A stretch of 64,000 nucleotides of DNA from Methanosarcina barkeri MS (GCF_000970025.1 NZ_CP009528.1:4469210-4533209); one strand, 5' to 3'. Shown: positions 9,734-18,254, counted from the stretch's first letter. The notes: generated by a model from the sequence alone, not told the origin. Translations and numbers: made by a program.

Positions 9734-10762
9734 TTGAAAAAACTAGGCATACTTATACTTACTTTCTTGCTGGTTGCATCTATCTTCGTATCTGGCTGTG
9801 CATCCAATAAAGAAAATGTATCCGAGAACGGAACCGGATCTGAAGAGACCACTGCAATTACTGAGCTGAACATTGGCTATCAGCCAAGCACCCATCAGAT
9901 CGCATATATGACTGCGGCTGAAAAAGGATGGTGGAAATCAGACCTTGCACCATATGGAATTACAAAAATTAATGAATACCAGTTTCCGACAGGAGCCCCT
10001 GAAATGCAGGCAATGCTGGCTGGAGATCTGGATGTTGCCTATGTAGGAGCAGCACCTGTAATTACAGCTCTCAGCCAGGGACTTGACGCAAAGATTGTTG
10101 CACCTGTCCAGATAAACGGTTCAAGTCTGGTTCTTCGTAACGAATACAAATACGAAAGCCCTCAAGACTTAAAGGGTCTTACGATCGCTACTTACCCGAC
10201 AGGAACAATTCAGGACACCCTGCTCAGAAATTGGCTCCAGAAAAATGGGCTTGACCCTGAAAAAGATGTGAAAATCCTTGGAATGACTTCAGGAGATGCT
10301 ATCACCGCTATTTCAGCTAAACAGGTTGATGCTGTCTTCCTGCCTCACCCCTCCCCAACAGTTATAGAAAAGGAAGGAAACGGGCGTATCATAGTACAAT
10401 CTGGAGAGATGGAAGCAAACCATGCCTGCTGTGTGCTTGTCGTAAGTGGAAAACTTATCAAAGAGCACCCGGAAATTGTGGAACAGATTGTAAAGACCCA
10501 TATTAAGGCAACTGAGTATAACAAGGAACATATGGACGAAGCTGCTAAGATTTTTGCAAATAAGACTACAGAGGATCTTGACACTGTAAAGGACTCGCTT
10601 AAGGAATGGGATGGTGCATGGATCACAGATCCAGCCTTGATTGAAGACTCAGCTGTCAATTACTCAAAGGTTCAGTACGAACTTGGGTATATTCCGAAAT
10701 CCCTGACAAAGGAAGAAATCTTTGACACAAGTTTCTATGAGAAAGCCACGAGTGAGAAATAA
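9734..10762 (+). CDS. ABC transporter substrate-binding lipoprotein (nitrate/sulfonate/taurine type)
   Basis: This 342-residue product is the extracellular binding component of the transporter encoded downstream. It has a lipoprotein signal (hydrophobic 4-18, lipobox VSGC at about 19-22) and an NMT1/SsuA-like periplasmic-binding fold: NIGYQPSTHQ, the GDLDVAYVGAAP segment, and the later VDAVFLPHP. Translation starts at TTG, supported by GAGGTGG 4 nt upstream (9723-9729); the signal peptide begins directly there. Candidate ligands are taurine-like sulfonates, nitrate-like anions or thiamine precursors. The sequence does not decide, and the sulfonate guess rests on SsuB/TauB-like neighbours. Upstream lies the 28-bp repeat array; downstream, a stem-loop separates it from the permease gene. 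Confidence 0.88.
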   Translation: MKKLGILILTFLLVASIFVSGCASNKENVSENGTGSEETTAITELNIGYQPSTHQIAYMTAAEKGWWKSDLAPYGITKINEYQFPTGAPEMQAMLAGDLDVAYVGAAPVITALSQGLDAKIVAPVQINGSSLVLRNEYKYESPQDLKGLTIATYPTGTIQDTLLRNWLQKNGLDPEKDVKILGMTSGDAITAISAKQVDAVFLPHPSPTVIEKEGNGRIIVQSGEMEANHACCVLVVSGKLIKEHPEIVEQIVKTHIKATEYNKEHMDEAAKIFANKTTEDLDTVKDSLKEWDGAWITDPALIEDSAVNYSKVQYELGYIPKSLTKEEIFDTSFYEKATSEK

Positions 10763-10799
10763 GAATAAGAGTAACTGAAGAAAAAGAGAAATCTAAATA

Positions 10800-10850
10800 A
10801 AGGGTTCAAATGCTTCGGCTTTATAGAAGGCAATTGAACCCTTATTTTTT
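10800..10850 (+). terminator. Stem-loop between binding-protein and permease genes
   Basis: AAGGGTTCAA (10800-10809) pairs with TTGAACCCTT (10834-10843), giving a 10-bp stem followed by a T run. In a transport operon this position would act as a partial terminator or mRNA stabiliser that leaves the binding protein in excess (inference). Confidence 0.7.
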
Positions 10851-10905
10851 CTGAAAAATGAAGTCTGCCGGAAAGATAAAAAGGTAAGAATTCTTTTAAT
10901 TAGAC

Positions 10906-11691
10906 ATGAACGTTAACTTCATAAAAACAGTTAAAGAAAAAGGCATTGAAGCATTATCGCTCATAGTTGCAATTGCAATATGGCAGCTTGCAGCAGACGT
11001 AATTGTACAGAATAAATTTAAGCTGCCTAGTTTTTATGATGTGATAATCTCTTTTTCTGCAATCGTAAAGAGTGGGCTAATTTTTACAGATACATTGACG
11101 AGCTTAATTAACTTTGCAATTGGTATTGCTGGCGCTTTTGTAATTGGGATTCCTCTGGGAATAGCCATGGGATGGTTTAAAGATATAAACAGAGCAGTCG
11201 ACCCTATAATAGAGATACTGCGCCCTATACCCCCCATTGCCTGGATTCCCTTTGCAATCATATGGTTTGGGCTTACCCATCAGGCTGCAGGTTTTGTTGT
11301 ATTTGCAGGAATGGTTTTTCCAATTATCATCAATACATATACCGGTTTTAAGAACGTACCGAAGGTTTATGTTGAAGCCGCAAGAGTTCTTGGTTGTACC
11401 CGAAACCTGGATCTTATACGTTATATTGCAATTCCCTCAGCTATGCCCTCAATTGTTGCAGGAATCAGGATTGCTATGGGTGTAGGCTGGATGTGCCTTG
11501 TAGCTGCAGAAATGTTTGGGAGCGACAGCGGACTCGGATATGAGATATGGCACAATTACTACATGCACAGGATGGATTTCGTACTTGTTTATATGTTACT
11601 GCTCGGATTTGTTGGCCTTTTAATTGACCGTTTCTTCAGGCATTATGTAAATGCAAAATTACTGAGATGGACATCAGGAACTGTGGTATAA
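10906..11691 (+). CDS. ABC transporter permease (SsuC/TauC type)
   Basis: This 261-residue integral membrane protein has about six hydrophobic segments. The EAA loop typical of binding-protein-dependent permeases is visible as VEAARVLGC, then a P-containing end (IAIPSAMPSIVAG), where it docks to the ATPase. Its length fits SsuC/TauC-like permeases, which work as homodimers. The ATPase gene begins 1 bp after its stop codon, so the two are translationally linked. It lies 143 bp after the binding-protein gene, past a stem-loop. Confidence 0.9.
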   Translation: MNVNFIKTVKEKGIEALSLIVAIAIWQLAADVIVQNKFKLPSFYDVIISFSAIVKSGLIFTDTLTSLINFAIGIAGAFVIGIPLGIAMGWFKDINRAVDPIIEILRPIPPIAWIPFAIIWFGLTHQAAGFVVFAGMVFPIIINTYTGFKNVPKVYVEAARVLGCTRNLDLIRYIAIPSAMPSIVAGIRIAMGVGWMCLVAAEMFGSDSGLGYEIWHNYYMHRMDFVLVYMLLLGFVGLLIDRFFRHYVNAKLLRWTSGTVV

Positions 11692-11692
11692 A

Positions 11693-12457
11693 ATGGGTAG
11701 AGTAAGTGTAAAAAATGTTTCACGTATCTTTACTAAAAAAGAAGATAATGTAGGTACAGAAGCTTTGCACGATGTGAGCTTTGATGTTGAAGACGGAGAG
11801 TTTATCTGCCTTTTGGGACCATCCGGCTGTGGGAAGACCACTCTGCTACGCATCACTGCTGGACTCGAAACCCAGACTTCAGGAGAAATTACACTAAACG
11901 GTGTTCCTATAACTGGCCCGGACCCCAAAAGAGGTATGGTCTTTCAGCAATATTCTCTATTTCCCTGGAGAACAGTCATCGATAACATTACATTTGGACT
12001 GGAAATGCAGGGGATTAGTAAGGCTGAAGCCAGGAAGCAGGTGGAGAAGTATATAGAACTTGTGGGCCTGGAGCAGTTCAAAAATAGCTATCCATACGAA
12101 CTCTCAGGAGGTATGCAGCAGCGTGCAGCCATTGCACGAGCCCTAGCCAATGAGCCCGAAGTCCTTCTTATGGATGAACCTTTTGGGGCCCTGGATGCCC
12201 AGACTAGAAATATCCTTCAGGACGAACTTCTGAAGATATGGGAACAAAAACACGTGACCTTCCTTTTCGTAACTCATAGTGTGGATGAAGCGGTTGTTCT
12301 CGCGGACAGGATAGTGGTCATGACTGCAAGACCAGGAAGGATAAAAGAGATTGTAAAAGTTGACCTGCCCCGCCCACGCTCCAGGACAAGTAAAGAGGTT
12401 AACCTTTTAAGAGACCGTATCCTGAAACTTCTGGAAGAAGAAAGATTTCACAGGTAA
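11693..12457 (+). CDS. ABC transporter ATP-binding protein (SsuB/TauB type)
   Basis: The 254-residue ATPase energises the transporter. Visible motifs are Walker A GPSGCGKT (about 43-50), the Q-loop segment [10 protein letters not shown], the signature LSGGMQQR (about 138-145), Walker B VLLMDEP (about 158-164) and the H-loop VTHSVDEA. The family is nitrate/sulfonate/taurine. It is the last gene of the unit. A weak hairpin lies just after the stop (TGGCTTT 12465-12471 with AAAGCCA 12486-12492) without a clear T tract. Confidence 0.92.
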   Translation: MGRVSVKNVSRIFTKKEDNVGTEALHDVSFDVEDGEFICLLGPSGCGKTTLLRITAGLETQTSGEITLNGVPITGPDPKRGMVFQQYSLFPWRTVIDNITFGLEMQGISKAEARKQVEKYIELVGLEQFKNSYPYELSGGMQQRAAIARALANEPEVLLMDEPFGALDAQTRNILQDELLKIWEQKHVTFLFVTHSVDEAVVLADRIVVMTARPGRIKEIVKVDLPRPRSRTSKEVNLLRDRILKLLEEERFHR

Positions 12458-12598
12458 AGTACTATGGCTTTGATAAAAAAGAGATAAAGCCACAGTGCGA
12501 AGGGGTAAAGAATAAAAAAGGGGAAAAAAGAGTTCAAAGAGAATAAAAAAAGGAAGAGAAAAGAAAGAAAAAGTTAACTGTTCATTGGGAACTCACGA

Positions 12599-13027
12599 TT
12601 ATTCTTCAGCCCGGATAATCACTTTCGTTAATGGCTCTACTTTCCTGACAAGAACTTTTCCGATAAGTTCAAGCGTACCGTCTGCTTTTACGGAGTCGAT
12701 AACGCACCCAGGCCTGACGCGGATATCCCCCTGGCAGGCTGTAGCATTTATTTTAGCTTTATCAAGAAAAACAAGCTCAGAAACCGTTTCGATATTGCCC
12801 AGAATTTTTGCCTTTGAACAGACAAGCGCACTTCTGGCTTTTACATTGCCTCTAACAACTGAACCTTTTCCGAGATCAAGCCTGCCAGTTACTGTGAGGT
12901 TCTTCCAGAACTTCACTTCTTGCCCGACAATTACATTGCCATCCAGAGTAAGATCCTCATCAAAAAAAGCTCGTTTTTCAATGACGTAAGTATTGGACCT
13001 GGGGTGGTACTTGATAAAACGAATCAT
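12599..13027 (-). CDS. Bactofilin-like polymer-forming protein
   Basis: This 142-residue protein has a central segment of short hydrophobic/glycine alternations (LTLDGNVIVG, VVRGNVKARSALVC, GDIRVRPGCVIDSV), typical of the right-handed beta-helix of the bactofilin/DUF583 family. Bacterial members polymerise into cytoskeletal filaments; the role in Methanosarcina is not established. The transcript end is U-rich on the minus strand, an archaeal-type terminator (pyrimidine tract about 12540-12575). It is convergent with the ABC operon and appears to be a single gene. Confidence 0.75.
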   Translation of the reverse strand: MIRFIKYHPRSNTYVIEKRAFFDEDLTLDGNVIVGQEVKFWKNLTVTGRLDLGKGSVVRGNVKARSALVCSKAKILGNIETVSELVFLDKAKINATACQGDIRVRPGCVIDSVKADGTLELIGKVLVRKVEPLTKVIIRAEE

Positions 13028-13409
13028 TAGAGATCACTCCGGGATACTTGCCCCGGTTATAGATATAAAGCAAATACTTATTCTATAAGGCATTTACAAA
13101 AATTTTGTCAATTGAATTTCCAAGATATGATTGAATATCTATTATTTAACAGCATCGAATGTTCACTATCAGACGCCATGAATAAACAATTAAAGCATAA
13201 ACGACATGCTGAAAAATAAGCGAAAAATATAACCCTATCAAAGAAGCTGAAAAATAGAATTGATAGAAACAGCGAAAAACGTAGTCCAATCAAAGAAGAT
13301 GAAAAGAAACGACCGGATAAAAGTACAGATAAAAGTGAAGTCTAGATTAAAGAAAAATAATTCCGGTAATAAAGTATCCGGAGATTAATTAGTGTATGTG
13401 AATGGAAGA
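13028..13409. other. Intergenic, no gene seen
   Basis: This AT-rich region has repeated GAAAAATA/AAGAAG(C/A)TGAAAA segments (13205-13320: ATCAAAGAAGCTGAAAAATAG and ATCAAAGAAGATGAAAAG in shorter form) but no convincing ORF or RNA. It probably carries the bactofilin promoter on the minus strand. Confidence 0.45.
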
Positions 13410-13447
13410 GAGACTGAAGAATTAGATATATATCATTTTTCAGTCTC
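13410..13447. terminator. Hairpin after the TRAM gene cluster
   Basis: GAGACTGAA (13410-13418) pairs with TTCAGTCTC (13439-13447), a 9-bp perfect stem with a 20-nt AT-rich loop. It lies 28 bp beyond the last TRAM stop codon and is followed on the minus strand by a pyrimidine-rich tract, so it plausibly ends the TRAM transcript. Confidence 0.6.
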
Positions 13448-13474
13448 GGTTTTTCTCATTTGAAATGATCCTGC

Positions 13475-13681
13475 TTATTCAACGAGGCTGGCGAAACCGT
13501 ATTTGGGAAGAACCCTTTCGATTTTAATCCGGACTTCATCTCCAACTTTGGTGCCCGGGACAAAGATAACAAAACCTTCGATACGTGCGATGCCGTCTCC
13601 CTGGCGAGCGATATCCTGGATAGTTACATCGTAAACTTCGCCTTCTTCAACAGGAACAGAGCTACTCTCATCTCTGAACAT
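13475..13681 (-). CDS. TRAM-domain protein, paralogue 4 of 4
   Basis: This 68-residue protein consists only of a TRAM domain, a small OB-like beta-barrel that binds RNA. Signatures are VEEGEVYDVTIQDIARQGDG, IARIEGFVIFVPG and KVGDEVRIKIERVLP. It differs slightly from its siblings (KYGFASLVE at the end). In the psychrophilic methanogen Methanolobus a TRAM protein has been described as a cold-responsive RNA chaperone, and the same role is inferred here. An ATG nine bases upstream (13690) is in frame, but the inner ATG matches the start of the paralogues and leaves AGGA 9 nt upstream. It is the last gene of the quartet. Confidence 0.9.
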   Translation of the reverse strand: MFRDESSSVPVEEGEVYDVTIQDIARQGDGIARIEGFVIFVPGTKVGDEVRIKIERVLPKYGFASLVE

Positions 13682-13730
13682 GAAAACCATTCCTAATGAC
13701 TTAATTAAAGCTGATATGATTTACCCGCAT

Positions 13731-13937
13731 TTACTCGACAAGACTTGCAAATGCAAATTTGGGAAGAACCCTTTCGACTTTAATCCGGACTTCATCTCCA
13801 ACTTTGGTGCCCGGGACAAAGATAACAAAACCTTCAATACGTGCGATGCCGTCTCCCTGACGAGCAATGTCCTGAATTGTTACATCGTAAACTTCGCCCT
13901 CTTCGACAGGGACTGAGCGACTTTCTTCTCTGAACAT
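13731..13937 (-). CDS. TRAM-domain protein, paralogue 3 of 4
   Basis: This is a 68-residue stand-alone TRAM domain, identical in length to its neighbours and differing from paralogue 2 at only two residues (I for V in GFVIFVPG, and L for V in ASLVE). Its leader repeats the AAAGGAATGA Shine-Dalgarno context seen at all four genes. The gap to the next gene downstream is 49 bp. The likely function is RNA binding or RNA chaperoning. High identity with paralogue 2 implies recent duplication or gene conversion. Confidence 0.92.
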   Translation of the reverse strand: MFREESRSVPVEEGEVYDVTIQDIARQGDGIARIEGFVIFVPGTKVGDEVRIKVERVLPKFAFASLVE

Positions 13938-13992
13938 AAAAAATCATTCCTTTAATTTACTGAATTTAATGTGGTTACTTTATTTCCGGCAT

Positions 13993-14199
13993 TTACTCGA
14001 CAACGCTTGCAAATGCAAATTTTGGAAGTACTCTTTCGACTTTAATCCGAACCTCGTCACCAACTTTGGTGCCCGGGACAAAGACTACAAAACCCTCAAT
14101 GCGAGCGATGCCGTCTCCCTGACGAGCAATGTCCTGAATTGTTACATCGTAAACTTCGCCCTCTTCGACAGGGACTGAGCGACTTTCTTCTCTGAACAT
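13993..14199 (-). CDS. TRAM-domain protein, paralogue 2 of 4
   Basis: This 68-residue single-domain TRAM protein has the conserved core DIARQGDGIARIEGF. The start is ATG with AAAGGA 10 nt upstream (14205-14214). The 55-bp gap to paralogue 3 and 68-bp gap from paralogue 1 hold no clear terminator, consistent with one polycistronic mRNA. Function is inferred from the family as RNA binding. Confidence 0.92.
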   Translation of the reverse strand: MFREESRSVPVEEGEVYDVTIQDIARQGDGIARIEGFVVFVPGTKVGDEVRIKVERVLPKFAFASVVE

Positions 14200-14267
14200 G
14201 AAAAATCATTCCTTTAACATAAACTTTAATTAACTTTAATTTAACGTGGTTACTTTATTTCCCACAT

Positions 14268-14474
14268 TTACTCAACAATGCTTGCAAATGCAAATTTGGG
14301 AAGTACTCTTTCGATCTTAATCTGGACTTCATCGCCAACACTTGTATTCGGGACAAAAACTACAAAACCTTCAATACGGGCAATGCCGTCTCCCTGGCGA
14401 GCAATATCCTGAATAGTTACATCGTAGGTTTCGCCCTCTTCAACGGGCACAGGAGCACGTTCATCTCTAAACAT
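14268..14474 (-). CDS. TRAM-domain protein, paralogue 1 of 4 (promoter-proximal)
   Basis: This is the first and most divergent of four tandem TRAM genes: 68 residues, with APVPVEEGETYDV at the start and VPNTSVGDEVQIKIE where the others have VPGTKVGDEVRIK. An in-frame ATG at 14483 sits directly on the AAAGGA sequence, leaving no spacer. The ATG at 14474 gives the same length and 9-nt spacing as the other copies and is preferred. A long AT-rich leader precedes it. Single-domain TRAM proteins bind RNA; the precise role here is not shown. Confidence 0.9.
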   Translation of the reverse strand: MFRDERAPVPVEEGETYDVTIQDIARQGDGIARIEGFVVFVPNTSVGDEVQIKIERVLPKFAFASIVE

Positions 14475-14700
14475 TACATTCATTCCTTTAGCTTCTATTA
14501 ATCAGCTTAAGAAAGCTCTATCGACAGAAAAGAGTAAAAGCAGTACTTGACAAACCAAACTTGATAACCCAAATTCAGGAAGTACATATTCTACTTAATC
14601 TATTTTCTACTTAATCTATTTGATTAATTGATCCCCAACAGAGCTTCGGATAAGTCAATTAATTGGTCATACTCATATTCGCTTGTATATAACGTTTTGC
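14475..14700 (-). promoter_or_regulatory. Candidate promoter and long leader of the TRAM cluster
   Basis: On the minus strand a TATA-like GTTATATACAA lies at about 14687-14697. If initiation is about 25 nt downstream, the leader is near 190 nt. It contains a direct repeat (AATAGATTAAGTAGA twice, about 14587-14618). A long 5' leader would fit post-transcriptional control as in bacterial cold-shock mRNAs, but this is inference. Confidence 0.4.
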
Positions 14701-14960
14701 TTTATTATCGATGAAAAAAGGAAAATAATGAAGTTTGGAAAATGTTCACTCCCTGGTCGGCAGACTTCTGATTTCTAATTTCAAAGATACATAAATAAGG
14801 ACAATTCATCAAAAAAATAAAACAATTTAGAATAAAAAGATATTTCTCTATTAAATTTAAAGATTTCTGAGGAAGAGTTTTCTTGAGAAATCCTGAATAA
14901 ACTCTATAAAATTAAGATTTAATTTCAAAAAGATTACAAGGATAAGTGATTGTGCCGAAA

Positions 14961-14974
14961 CCTATAAATATTTA
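14961..14974 (+). promoter_or_regulatory. Archaeal TATA box for tRNA-Lys
   Basis: CCTATAAATATTT, with a purine-rich CGAAA in front (BRE-like), lies about 50-60 bp upstream of the tRNA 5' end. It is the only TATA-like stretch nearby that gives a sensible precursor start. Confidence 0.6.
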
Positions 14975-15020
14975 AAACTCCATTGTGAGAATCGCTCATT
15001 TAGTAATAATAACAATACGT

Positions 15021-15094
15021 GGGCCCGTAGCTTAGTCAGGCAGAGCGATGGACTCTTAATCCATAGGCCGGGGGTTCAAATCCCTTCGGGCCCG
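15021..15094 (+). tRNA. tRNA-Lys (CTT anticodon)
   Basis: The 74-nt sequence folds as a cloverleaf. The acceptor stem GGGCCCG (15021-15027) pairs with CGGGCCC (15087-15093), with discriminator G. The anticodon loop CTCTTAA carries CTT flanked by ATGGA/TCCAT, and the T loop is TTCAAAT. CCA is not encoded and no intron is seen. This tRNA reads AAG codons. Confidence 0.95.
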
Positions 15095-15372
15095 CTATCG
15101 TTATCTGTTTTTGAGAGTTCTTTAACTGATTATGAGTGTTATTTCACTTATTTTAGAACTTATTTTAGATATTCTTTCACTGCTTTTAGCATCATTTTAC
15201 AAATTTTAGGTATACTCTCAATAATTTGATAATAAGCTGACCCTAAAAATCGAAATTACTCTGAATCTCAGATCCGCAATAATCAGTAAATTTTCGAATC
15301 ACGAAAATAATTTTGAAATTTTACTAATTTGATGGTAAAATTAGTTTTGTGATGGGCTCCTTATTAAAATAT

Positions 15373-15507
15373 CAATTGATGTTTGGAAACGATTAATTGC
15401 TAAAAATAGCTATAAAACAATTGCTAAAAACCAATTGATGAAAACCAATTACTAAAAATCAATTGATGAAAACCAACTACTAAAAATCAATTGACAAAAA
15501 TCAATTG
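15373..15507. repeat. CAATTG repeat cluster upstream of the RHH gene
   Basis: Six CAATTG hexamers occur at 15373, 15418, 15432, 15460, 15488 and 15502, mostly as ATCAATTGA(T/C) or ACCAATTGATG, with diverged copies between. They stop 43 bp before the ribbon-helix-helix gene. Palindromic cores in such a position could be an autoregulatory operator array (inference). Confidence 0.6.
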
Positions 15508-15549
15508 ACAAATAAACCTCAAATATAAAAATATCAGGGTGCAGCTCTA

Positions 15550-15720
15550 ATGCCAAAAGTAAGCGTTGAAATCCCTCAAGAACTTCTGGATGACCTTAAT
15601 AGGCATGTGGGAGATAACAAAAAATTTGTCAGTCAATCTGATGCTATCCGAACCGCTATTCGAAAAATGCTGGACATGATGGATGAAATCGATAGAAGGC
15701 ATGGGAGACTCGAGAAGTGA
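15550..15720 (+). CDS. Small ribbon-helix-helix (CopG/NikR-N type) protein
   Basis: This 56-residue protein starts PKVSVEIPQELLDDLNRHVG, a typical RHH beta-strand and first helix. A second helix follows (SQSDAIRTAIRKML), then a short charged tail. The family binds DNA as dimers. The start is supported by GGGTG 9 nt upstream, and an AT-rich TATA-like stretch lies at about 15519-15532. No toxin gene lies beside it, so it is more likely a stand-alone regulator than an antitoxin. Six CAATTG motifs lie directly upstream. Confidence 0.8.
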   Translation: MPKVSVEIPQELLDDLNRHVGDNKKFVSQSDAIRTAIRKMLDMMDEIDRRHGRLEK

Positions 15721-15986
15721 TTTAAAATCCTGAAAATTGAAGTAAAACAGTTGAAGGTTTTAATACTATTGATTTCTCAGTTCAACAATGTAAATTTTAA
15801 ACATTATAAAAATACCCCTGTATTTCCACTGTGTTTTGAGATCTGTCGGCTAATATTAAGAATTTTGGACTTATAGTAGAGTTTCCACTGGAATAAGAAA
15901 CATAACCTGATTTCTCAGGTTATAAACTTTTCAGGCATGGATTCTCGGGATGAACTTAATAAAAAAGTTAATTAAAAATTAAGGGA
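15721..15986. other. Intergenic with a short element shared with 63521-63540
   Basis: No gene is seen. The segment 15814-15833 (ACCCCTGTATTTCCACTG) is closely matched on the minus strand at 63521-63538 (ACCCCTGCATTTCCACTG). A second TTTCCACTGGAA lies at about 15881-15892. Confidence 0.5.
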
Positions 15987-17021
15987 TTAGAGAGATTCCC
16001 TGAAATCCCTTATCCCCTGAGCTATATTGGAAAGCAATATAAATGCTATTTTCTGGTTAGGCCAAGAGCCAAGCCCGCAGTCAGGACCCACATACTTTAT
16101 CAGGTTGCCAAAACGCCTGTAGTAAACCTTCAACCTTTTAGTTATAGTAGCCGGAGTCTCAAGTCCGCTAACAATTTCTGGAAGATATTGCTGATCTTTC
16201 CAGACGTTAGTACAGTACTTTTCGCTAATGATTCCTGCCAGGGTATAGACATCAGTTCTTGCAATCCCAAGCCTCAGGAAGCAATCTGTGTCCTCCAGAA
16301 TTTTCTTGTCTATCAATTCCAGGTAAGAGGGCGTGCCTGCGGACTCTACTCCTATGACGTTTATTGTGGGGACCTGACAGGCAATGTTATAGTAAAGAGG
16401 AGAATGAAGGTGAATCTGTACGTCGGCTCCCCACTTACTGGCTGCTTTTGAGGCGCTGGTAAGGGCAGAAATAATATCGTTCTCATCAAAAGCAAGCTCA
16501 GGGTTCAGCCCTATACTTGGTTCATCAATAGAAACCGCTGCAATCTTGAAATTTTTTGCAGATCTCATGGAATTTCTTACAAAATTATTCACGCTTTTTG
16601 CAAAAATAGAATAGATATCCGTATACCGTGTACCTCCAAACTCCTTCAGATAAAGTTCCGTTGGACCGGTTACACAGACCCGAACCTTAAGTGTCTCTCC
16701 AAATTGTTCCTTATAGGCTTTTGCAACCTTCTCTATAGCCTCAAGTTCCTCAATCCTGGCGCACTCAAGTTTTACCTCAAAGGGACTGTCACAGCAATTA
16801 GAGTCCCGAATAACCTTAAGGAACTGTTCATTCATATCCTGATACTGAGGATAGGTAGGAACATCAACACCTGCATCTACTTTTTGCTGAAAGGCATCAT
16901 TGATTACCGTAAAGAGTTTCTCATCTTCTGTTCTCGTTTTAAAGGCATTTTGGACCCATTCCTTACTGACTCCGTCAGGAAGGGGATAACTCCCAATATC
17001 GTCAAAGATGATTTCTTCCAT
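15987..17021 (-). CDS. MetE catalytic-domain (core-MetE) methyltransferase, copy 1
   Basis: This 344-residue protein equals only the C-terminal catalytic barrel of cobalamin-independent methionine synthase. Archaeal and anaerobe core-MetE proteins transfer a methyl group, often from a corrinoid, to homocysteine. Recognisable are the substrate-Asp motif SIDEPS (D166), the Glu ligand in GVESAG (E226) and PDCGL (C315). The usual H-x-C zinc pair is H204-L-H206, so one Cys ligand is His. It lies downstream of a related gene on the same strand (126-bp gap). Which methyl donor and acceptor are used cannot be told. A sulfur-methyl or methylcobamide reaction is likely, and methionine synthesis is one candidate. 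Confidence 0.8.
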   Translation of the reverse strand: MEEIIFDDIGSYPLPDGVSKEWVQNAFKTRTEDEKLFTVINDAFQQKVDAGVDVPTYPQYQDMNEQFLKVIRDSNCCDSPFEVKLECARIEELEAIEKVAKAYKEQFGETLKVRVCVTGPTELYLKEFGGTRYTDIYSIFAKSVNNFVRNSMRSAKNFKIAAVSIDEPSIGLNPELAFDENDIISALTSASKAASKWGADVQIHLHSPLYYNIACQVPTINVIGVESAGTPSYLELIDKKILEDTDCFLRLGIARTDVYTLAGIISEKYCTNVWKDQQYLPEIVSGLETPATITKRLKVYYRRFGNLIKYVGPDCGLGSWPNQKIAFILLSNIAQGIRDFRESL

Positions 17022-17147
17022 ATTCTCTTAGTAGACCTGTAAGGATTTAGCGTTATTGGAAAGACAGAAAAAATATAAAAATATAGAAAAATTTGAGGAA
17101 ACGTAAAATATTATTCTGTTATTCGATTGTTCGAATATTTGAAAGAT

Positions 17148-18194
17148 TTACTCTTCCTGTTTTTTCATTTCTTCATTAAATTCGTTAATGCCTTTTGCGG
17201 TATTCTCAAGAAGTTTGAAGGCAAGCTCCTGATCCGGCCAGAAAGCCAGCCCGCAATCCGGACTTGCATATTTTATCCGGTCTCCAAGGACAGAATAAGC
17301 CGTTTCAAGCCTATTTTTTACAACTGCCGGAGTCTCCAGGTCAGTAACGATTTTTTGCATATACTCCTTTTCCTTCCAGACATTAACCCCATACGTTTCA
17401 TTGACAATGCCTATAAGACTGGAAATATCGGTTCTCGAGACTCCGAGCCTGATATAGGTATCTGAATCCTCAAGCACTTTTTTATCTAAGAGGTTCAGAT
17501 AAGAAGGAGTTGCCGCGTATTCAAAACCGATAACATTAATAGGGGTCTCGCAGATAAGTTTGTATTTTAACGGGGAATGAAGGTGAATTCCCACATCAAC
17601 TCCCTGTTTTCGGGCGTAAGTGGAAGCAACGGTGAGAGCAGAGATGATGTCGGCGTCAGAAAACTTGATTCTGTCATTTATCCCGAGACTTGGCTCATCC
17701 AGAGCTATAATCTTTATTTTGAAATTTTTTGCAGCCATAAACGCCTGTTTTATGAAATCTTCAATGTCCAGTGCGAGGATATGATAAGCGTCCGCATAAC
17801 CCGTTGCTCCAAAGGCCTGGAGGTAGAGGTCTGTTGGACCCGAAATACAAACCCTGACTTCAAGCGTTTCTCCTGTTTCTTCCCTGTATTGTTTTGCAAC
17901 CTCGTCAATTATCTCCAGCTCAAGGATTTTTGCATTTTCCTCTTTCAGTACATAAGGTTCATAACAGTTTTTTTCGTCTTTGATAATGTCCAGAAACTGT
18001 CCTATCATGTCCCTGAACTGAGGATAAGTGGGAACATGCAGTCCCACATCGATTTTCTTCTGAAAAGCCGCTCTTACAATGGGAAAAAGTTTTTCATCTT
18101 CATCCCGGTTTTCAGCCGCACTCTTTATCCATTCCCTTGTAATACCCTCAGGCATGGGAAGACTGCCTCCATCAGTAAAAATAATGTCCTGCAT
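17148..18194 (-). CDS. MetE catalytic-domain (core-MetE) methyltransferase, copy 2
   Basis: This 348-residue paralogue of the gene at 15987-17021 aligns over its whole length. Key residues are D166 (ALDEPS), H204-L-H206 where MetE has H-x-C, E225 (GFEYAA) and C314 (PDCGL). A TTG at 18218 extends the frame by eight residues. The ATG at 18194 matches the paralogue's start and follows AAGAGGT closely, so it is preferred with moderate confidence. The two genes probably form an operon with this one first, and shared loss of the Cys ligand implies they diverged after it. The 14-bp tandem array lies upstream. Confidence 0.8.
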   Translation of the reverse strand: MQDIIFTDGGSLPMPEGITREWIKSAAENRDEDEKLFPIVRAAFQKKIDVGLHVPTYPQFRDMIGQFLDIIKDEKNCYEPYVLKEENAKILELEIIDEVAKQYREETGETLEVRVCISGPTDLYLQAFGATGYADAYHILALDIEDFIKQAFMAAKNFKIKIIALDEPSLGINDRIKFSDADIISALTVASTYARKQGVDVGIHLHSPLKYKLICETPINVIGFEYAATPSYLNLLDKKVLEDSDTYIRLGVSRTDISSLIGIVNETYGVNVWKEKEYMQKIVTDLETPAVVKNRLETAYSVLGDRIKYASPDCGLAFWPDQELAFKLLENTAKGINEFNEEMKKQEE

Positions 18195-18254
18195 ACCTCT
18201 TATGTAAGACAGTATCAAGTATTAGAAGTATTGGAATTGATTTAAGCTAAAAAT

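Noticed and set aside
13680..14178. Plus-strand ORFs across the TRAM genes
   Set aside because: They are antisense shadows; the minus-strand TRAM domains are conserved in all four copies.
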